A stretch of DNA of 64,000 nt, taken from Emmonsiellopsis sp. PD_33. Taxonomy: Eukaryota > Ascomycota > Eurotiomycetes > Onygenales > Ajellomycetaceae. Position numbers and translations under genes: made by a program. The notes under the pieces are model-generated. The model was not told the DNA's origin and searched no databases. It was given only the letters and a program-made list of their open reading frames with translations. Location of the stretch: NCBI GenBank assembly GCA_032988165.1, contig JANTQF010000055.1, forward strand, positions 1 to 64,000, written 5' to 3'. Positions 57,951-64,000 of this stretch are shown here, piece by piece (position 1 is the first letter of the stretch; each line of letters starts with the position of its first letter).

Positions 57951-58366
57951 GTAAGGATCTCAGCAAGGTCCGCTTCTTCGGGAGTGAACGGCCTTACTGG
58001 TACTAGTGTAGAAGCTTGGAAGGTCTTGTATAAGGTCCTTTTTATCCTATCCCAAATACTGATAATTTCGGTCGATAGTGCGCCTAAAGTAATTGAACAA
58101 ATGTATGCTAAGATAGCAGGAGAATGACGAAAGTAGCTGGGATGAGAGAGGTTGAATTCATGTTGGAACCTGGAAGTTGATATAAAGTCACATGATACTA
58201 GCTTTGAACCGTACGAGGCTAGTCTGGATATAGTTTAGTCCCTTTTCAACCTCGCCTGGATGATGACATAATGCCGAGCTTTTGAAGACGACCTCGAACA
58301 ACGGAGCTTGAACCACGATCAGAACTTCAAGTTGTATTTCATGAGACCGGAGCGGGCCCAGCAACA

Positions 58367-59443
58367 ATGTCGAAATCTCTTTTTATTTCCCCGAGGGTTT
58401 TGTTCAGGGGATTGCCTCTATTTAGCTGTCTTCGCCAGGCCCGCTCAGTTCACCTAGCCCCTCCATACCTCCTCGATGAATACATCCCTCGCTATCAGCT
58501 GCTCTCTTCAATCGAGGCATCAAAGAAGCGTTCACTTGCATATGCCCATTTGAAAAATTGCAATCTATGTCCTCGTCTTTGCGGGGTGAACCGATATGAA
58601 ACCACGGGCCATTGCCTCATAGGATCGGAGGTGAAGGTCAATGTGATCGCGCCGCATTTCGGAGAAGAACCATGCATACAGGGCTTCAAAGGAAGCGGAT
58701 CAGTATTCTTTTCCGGTTGTAATTTGAGATGTGTATTTTGTCAAAACCATGACATATCACATCAACGCAAGGGGTTTGACCTCAGCCCGGAGGAGCTTGC
58801 CGAGTGGTATATGAAACTCCAGGAAGTCGGGCAGACGCACAATATCAACTTGATCACGCCAGAGCATGTGGTGCCACAAGTTGTGTTATCTATTCTACAC
58901 GCGCGTGATATGGGACTGAAAATTCCCATAATATACAACTCGTCGTCCTTTGATTCACTAGAATCCCTGGCACTCCTTGACGGTCTTGTCGATATTTATC
59001 TTCCAGACTTCAAAGTATGGAAAAACAGCACGTCCAAGAGGCTGTTGAAAGCCGATAACTACACCGAAACTGCAATGGAAAGCATCAAAGCTATGCACAA
59101 ACAAGTTGGAGACTTATCTTTCACCGCTGATGGGATTGCGAAGCGAGGAGTGCTAGTACGCCATTTGGTTATGCCTGGGATGGAGGACGAAGGACAGAAG
59201 ATCGTACGGTGGCTGGCCGAGAATGTATCAAAGGACTTATACATTCATATCATGGAGCAATATCATCCTGATGCTCATGTTGGCAAGAAACGGAGGGGCA
59301 AAGCGGCTGCAGAAGAGATCCGGTACGCTGATATCAACCGCGCCATCACTGATAACGAGTTGGGCCTCGTCCAGAGCGCGGCCAGGGAGGCTGGCCTATG
59401 GAGGCTCTGTGAACCGACAGACCATAGCGGTTTCCCCATGTGA
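58367..59443 (+). CDS. PflX-type radical SAM iron-sulfur protein
   Basis: Single exon, 358 aa. An Arg-rich N-terminus without acidic residues (MSKSLFISPRVLFRGLPLFSCLRQARS) suggests mitochondrial import. The family pattern is complete: CNLCPRLCGVNRYETTGHC (four Cys, residues 65-83), GFKGSGSVFFSG, then CNLRCVFC (Cys118, 122, 125; C-x3-C-x2-C for the SAM-binding 4Fe-4S cluster) and CQNHDISHQRKG. Motifs such as PIIYNSSSFDS, VDIYLPDFKVW and VRHLVMPG follow in order. Relatives are mainly bacterial and archaeal (COG1313, resembling pyruvate formate-lyase activating enzyme). Fungi generally lack that lyase, so the substrate is open. Being intronless in a locus where most genes have introns is compatible with acquisition from bacteria. 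Confidence 0.9.
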   Translation: MSKSLFISPRVLFRGLPLFSCLRQARSVHLAPPYLLDEYIPRYQLLSSIEASKKRSLAYAHLKNCNLCPRLCGVNRYETTGHCLIGSEVKVNVIAPHFGEEPCIQGFKGSGSVFFSGCNLRCVFCQNHDISHQRKGFDLSPEELAEWYMKLQEVGQTHNINLITPEHVVPQVVLSILHARDMGLKIPIIYNSSSFDSLESLALLDGLVDIYLPDFKVWKNSTSKRLLKADNYTETAMESIKAMHKQVGDLSFTADGIAKRGVLVRHLVMPGMEDEGQKIVRWLAENVSKDLYIHIMEQYHPDAHVGKKRRGKAAAEEIRYADINRAITDNELGLVQSAAREAGLWRLCEPTDHSGFPM

Positions 59444-61605
59444 GAGCCGTAGGCGGATCGGACATCTTCAAAACTTGAATACAATGAATAGTGATGGAGT
59501 TGGCACGAGATCCAACCCCTTTACCCCACCGGATCTGCATTTCCTGCCGTTCGAGGTAATTCATGAAGGCTACAATCCCTAGCGCTTCACTGACAGAGGT
59601 ACATTCATCCGTAAGGGAGATGTCAGCTATAACTCAGATTCTTCCTCGATTCGAATTACCACCACTCTATACAACTCACCTCCCTAAGTCGAGAAGAATA
59701 GTTCCCTTGCTTGTCCCTATCCTATCTCGCGCGTCCTTGGTACTCTTCCCAGTGCAACGTCATCTTCAAGCAGTAGTCTTTTCCTCCGAGGGGTGCTTGG
59801 CGTCTTTGATATTTCAGATTTAACTCATGTCACCTGAGACGTTATTTCGAGGATATTCATCGCGCGCATTTGGTTGTTGGTGCGGTGAGGTTTGTGTGTA
59901 TCGGGGAGATCAAGAGATTCTTCAAAAGGTTTGAAAAGCGTAGGACAAACAATTGGCCGAATACATCATTCCCCCGCACAATTGACCAACAACATCTATC
60001 ACCTGCATGAAAATTTCGGTTCCTGGGTGATATGTGGTGTTACCCGCATGTTCCGCATATCTGTGTAACGTGGGCAGTGTTACCCATCTATGTAGTTATG
60101 CAAGATCTGCCCCGCAACCTGTCTTGTCTGCATCTAACTAATCAACCCTACCCATTTTTTCTTTTTATTTTTTTCCCCCTGCGAACAATAGCTCTCATAC
60201 CCCACACGAATCCCCATGGCGCGGAAATTTGTTTCGAAACGGTTGTTTGGCTTGCCCCTTAGGTTGGAGCATTCACCCTCCTATATCTAAGGAACGCTCT
60301 CCTCCGTCCCTTTACATTCTTCCTATTGTGAACTAAAAAAAGGAAAGGTGGTCGCAATACTACTATTAATATAGCAGGATGTGCAAGAGATTATATAGAT
60401 TCAAAATAGGCTAGGGGATGTGTGCTCAATTATGCGGAATAATGCAACTTTTCACCCCCCTTCCCTTCCCTTCCATACCGGAATCTTGTGGGACGCTTCA
60501 ACTGTGTGGACATGCTAACTGCGTGTGGAATGGTGGAAGCACCGTGGAAACATGTGTGGAAATTAAAAGTTACCGTGTCCAAGCGGTTGATTTTGGATTC
60601 CACCGTCTCAATGAACCACAAGATTCCGGTATGGTTTCCTTTTCCCCCATGAGCGGCCCCTGAGTGGATATCTACGAAAGATATAAAGTGCGTGAAGTAG
60701 CAATGCTGAAAGAATTGAAAATTGATAGAATTTTGAATGGGGGGTGGATGTAGTAAAACAAATAAATCATTCATTCAAATACCACTGACATCAGGGAGAT
60801 AGAGGAACAGGGCAAATTCATTTCAAAAAGAGTTAAGTAAAGTTGGCGCCGGACGCCCTGCAAAAAAAGGGGATCAAAAATGGGCGGACACACGGGGGTA
60901 ATGGATATAAAATAAATAACAATAAGCGGAAATAGGTATATAAGAATTCGACCGTATACGACAAGGAGGCGAGCCAAAATAAAAACCATCCATCCCCTTA
61001 TTCAACAAAACATTTCGCCATAGACACGTATATATAAACAAGATAATAAATGTTCTCCGCCTACTGAATCTCCCCCCTTCGTATATCCGAAGTATAGGCC
61101 GTCCCGGTGTTTCGTTCGTTGGTTTTTCGTTGGTAGATAAAAGAGGTAGCTTGTGTGCGGAAGAGAAGGGATATGTGGTAGTAAGAGAAAAAAAAATGGA
61201 AACCCCATAGCCCCAATTACCTCATACGTGGAGGTTCTTGTAGCTATATGTCCAAATCCGTTTGGATTAGCCGTGGCTCATCCAAATCCAACTCAATTTC
61301 CATATACATATGTAGAAAAGTGTGTATATACACCGATTTGCGGCGCGTTATGTTCATTGCGTTGATATGGACCGAGCGGGATGTATATTGGTGGCCACCA
61401 TATAGCCATCCAGGTTCATTGTATCAGGCAGTTATTCCGTATGATTGATGTTGCGAGAACTGAAGTTTGGCGGAGGAGCCTGGGAGAAGTGATAAATGGC
61501 GAGAGGAGCGAGAGCATATTGTAGTTGGCGTCATGAAGCATAAATGAGGGTTTTGATTTAAGCTTCCTATAAACCATTTGCTATGGTGGGATAGCAGACG
61601 ATGAA
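59444..61605. other. 2.2 kb between convergent genes
   Basis: Only T/A-rich tracts were seen (for example near 60155-60180). No coding sequence or element was recognised. Confidence 0.5.
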
Positions 61606-64000
61606 CTAGAGAGCAAGCCCGCTGCCATCTCCAGTCCAGCGATAAAGGGCTAAAACTTCCCTCCTCCGTTGTTGCTGCTCTCCAAAGTCTTCAGGGATCC
61701 GGCCACGAACTTGCGCCAGAGCTGACCGCATGACCTTGCGGAAGTTTCGCTACATAATTTGTCAATTAACTGGGCATTCGAAATTTTTGCATAGGAGTTG
61801 AGGCTTACCTGGTACTCCGTGTTGAGCGTCACGACGCAAGCTTCATGTGCTCTCACAATAGTTTCACAAGCCCGAACCACGCTAGGATTGGCATCGCCTT
61901 GAAGTTTATCTGCAGTAAGGAGCAGTAGAAAACTGCCTTGCAGTAGGTAGACACCAAAAAAGTACGGCATGAAACTCAAATCTGGGTCGTATTCGAGAAT
62001 ATCGGCTGCTGCTTCGGCTGAACTGACGGCATGGCCCATGGCCCGAATGAACGATTCGGATGAGATCCATAAATCGTTGTCGTCAAGCAGGGAGATTGGA
62101 TCCCACTTGCCAGTTAACAAGATGTGCAAGACGTGCATTATGTGGGTACCATAAGCAACAACTATTTTCGTTTGCACGATCGACTCGCTCATGCGTGATC
62201 CAACTGTGCTGCTAGATCGACCAGATGGGCTCACTACATCTTGCAGAGTTCCTTCTGCGGCAGTTTCCGCCTCAGCATTAAGTGGATTGGTATATCGTGC
62301 CTCAAACTCCCGTAAACTTTGGTGGTATACCTCGAGTTGACGTGCGATCTCTGCAACTTGTGGATCCCATTCGTTACCATTTCGGAAGTTAAGACCGAAT
62401 CGCGGATGGTTCCGGGCGTGGTTCAGGTCCACAATTTCTCCAAGTATGGTCATCAATGGCAAGAAGTATCCAAACATACTGTGATCGACACATTCGAAGC
62501 ATGGGCCAACTCGTCGGTACGAGCTGTTGGAAAAATCACCAGCCTGCCAAAGGGCTTCACTCATGGGCTGTAGCAGGCCTTCGCATTCTTTGTCTAGTAG
62601 ACTAAGCGGCCGATTGTAGCAAAGAGCTAAATGCCGATCCATCGTGTAAAGTAGCCACCAGATGCGTCGACGTTCTTCTCGTTCTTCCTCGGTAGCTCCT
62701 TGGCTGTTCCCGTTTTCGTTTGATGATCGTGGCATATGCTGGCGATTCATATCTCCCTCCACCTCGCGGTCTCCAGTCATGCTATCCTGGGCATGTTGTG
62801 GAAGGTTGGGAGGTAGTTCACGACCTAGTTTCAGTTCTCGTGCGAGGGACCAGGCAGCCGTCCACCACCGCATGCTCGCAGCTTTGTACTCGCTCGCAGA
62901 AACGACGGTCGCAAGGTGAATATATGTTGCAACGTCATCTATGGCTCCGGTGGCGCTACTCTCTGCTCCCAGTTGGTCCATTGACACCCCAAATCCTCCC
63001 AGTGCAACCCCGTTGATGACCATATTGGCCGCGTAATTTGGTGATGTTTCGCCGGGAGCAGGTCCATGGATAAGGGGTTTCAGTAGGCCTACCGTCAGTT
63101 CTAGTAACTTCTGACAAACCCGTCCTCTGGCTGATGGTGGAGACGTCAAGAACGCAGCATCGCTAGTTTGGGCGGCAACCCAGAGCATGCTGGCGAGTAA
63201 GGCTGGGCTACATTGCCTTGGCCTTGTGGGATGAAGAAAGGATTGTTTTCGGAGGAAATAACCGACGACATAAGGTGACTGGGGGCACATGTGGATGGAG
63301 GAGGAACTGGCGAAATAGAGATCGAGGAGGTCACAAGCAAGAGATGGGGGGATAATCAGCGCAATATGGGACAAAACAGGCTGTAAAACAGGGTATCTCA
63401 AAGTATTTGGAACGTTAGGCAAAGGGAAGTGTGACGGAAAATTCGCAGGTGGTGGTGAAGGGAGTGAAAGCCACCCAGGAGACTGAGAAGGGGGAGAAAG
63501 ACCAAGGAAAGGAACAGAGCCATTCTCGCCTGAGTTTCCGTAGCGGTATCCGTTCATGGTGGCGCTATGTTCCTGCGGATTGATTAGGGGAAACGACCCG
63601 TCATGATAACCACTGAACGGCTGCGGTGCTAGTATTGAGGGCGATGCTTGCGCACCAGATGATGAATTCTGCATCACCTGGAGAGATCTCAAGTCGGTCA
63701 CCTGCAATGGCGGACGATGCATGTCTGGAACTTGTCCAAAATTGTTCATAGGCACATTGCTCATCCCTTGTCTTACTTGCTGCTGCTGTGCTTGTTGCTG
63801 CTGGTGATGTGGGTCCGATGGCCCTGCCAAGTTTGGAATATTCTGAGGCGGCACCTGTTGAGGCTGGGGTTCCGCCATATCCCGGGGTTGGTTGTCAAAA
63901 TTAGACTCAAATGCGGAATTAGGTTCCTGTGGCGATGCTCTTTCAATGGGGGACTGCGCGCTTGGCGATAAGGGGGAATCCAGAGAACCGGATGCCGTTA
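61606..64000 (-). CDS. xlnR: Xylanolytic transcriptional activator XlnR, C-terminal part (truncated by window end)
   Basis: In the window lie the last 777 codons or so: 64000-61809, then a 59-bp intron and 61749-61606. The second piece ends RNFRKVMRSALAQVRGRIPEDF to DGSGLAL, the family's C-terminus; reading through the intron instead gives an unrelated tail. It contains a Gln-rich N-terminal stretch, the middle homology region (fungal-specific transcription factor domain, EERRRIWWLLYTMDRHLALCYNRPLSLLD), and the VVAYGTHIMHVLHILLTGKWDPISLLDD block. The Zn2Cys6 DNA-binding domain lies beyond the window. XlnR activates xylanase, some cellulase and xylose-metabolism genes on D-xylose and acts in the nucleus. 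Confidence 0.95.

Overview
The window is nuclear DNA of a filamentous ascomycete, most likely Eurotiales (an Aspergillus/Penicillium-type genome). The evidence is short GT-AG introns (mostly 50-150 bp), CT-rich promoters, CACGTGA motifs, and recognisable orthologues: the xylanase regulator XlnR, the atypical hexokinase XprF, the ergothioneine synthase Egt1/EgtA, Mnn9 and TFIIA-gamma. Exon structures were assembled by hand from splice signals, reading-frame phase and protein-family expectation. All multi-exon models given here close in frame.

Layout. 0-0.7 kb: G-run low-complexity sequence. 0.7-4.4 kb: a Pex24/Pex29-type peroxin and a ZIP zinc transporter, head to head. 5-9.2 kb: a divergent pair made of a trypsin-fold protein that has lost its serine (GDFG) and a caspase-like protein with an intact His/Cys dyad. 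This is the best candidate in the window for an immune or cell-death type module. 9.7-22.7 kb: a 2EXR/F-box-like protein, Mnn9, an SLC25 carrier with a 10-nt micro-exon, an ACS-type MFS transporter, an unrecognised RGG protein and a GILT-type thiol reductase. 22.7-25.9 kb: a 3.2 kb gene-free shared upstream region. 25.9-30.2 kb: XprF and a small secreted cysteine-rich protein. 30.2-36.4 kb: a gene-poor stretch, then a compact housekeeping block (small presequence-like protein, TFIIA-gamma, an unrecognised acidic nuclear-type protein, and a 96-aa three-exon protein). 39-45.8 kb: accessory genes (permuted-papain-like protein, APH-type kinase next to a small membrane protein, aldehyde dehydrogenase, compact zinc-finger protein). 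47.5-50.5 kb: Egt1. 52.4-55.8 kb: an unknown TPR-like protein and a TMEM19/DUF92 membrane protein. 55.9-57.95 kb: a decayed Fot1/pogo (DD35D) DNA transposon. 58.4-59.4 kb: an intronless PflX-type radical SAM enzyme. 61.6-64 kb: the C-terminal part of XlnR, running off the end.

The most striking non-coding signal is in the transposon. An uninterrupted 1,895-bp interval (55969-57863) contains not one CpG dinucleotide, while its outermost terminal repeats and flanks keep theirs. Its transposase frame stays open across 580 codons without a net frameshift but carries ten stops, each explicable by one C:G to T:A transition. This points to CpG-directed hypermutation (a RIP/methylation-type process) rather than ordinary decay.

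No tRNA, rRNA or CRISPR was found. As expected for a fungus there are no operons. Shared divergent promoters are the main level of gene organisation.
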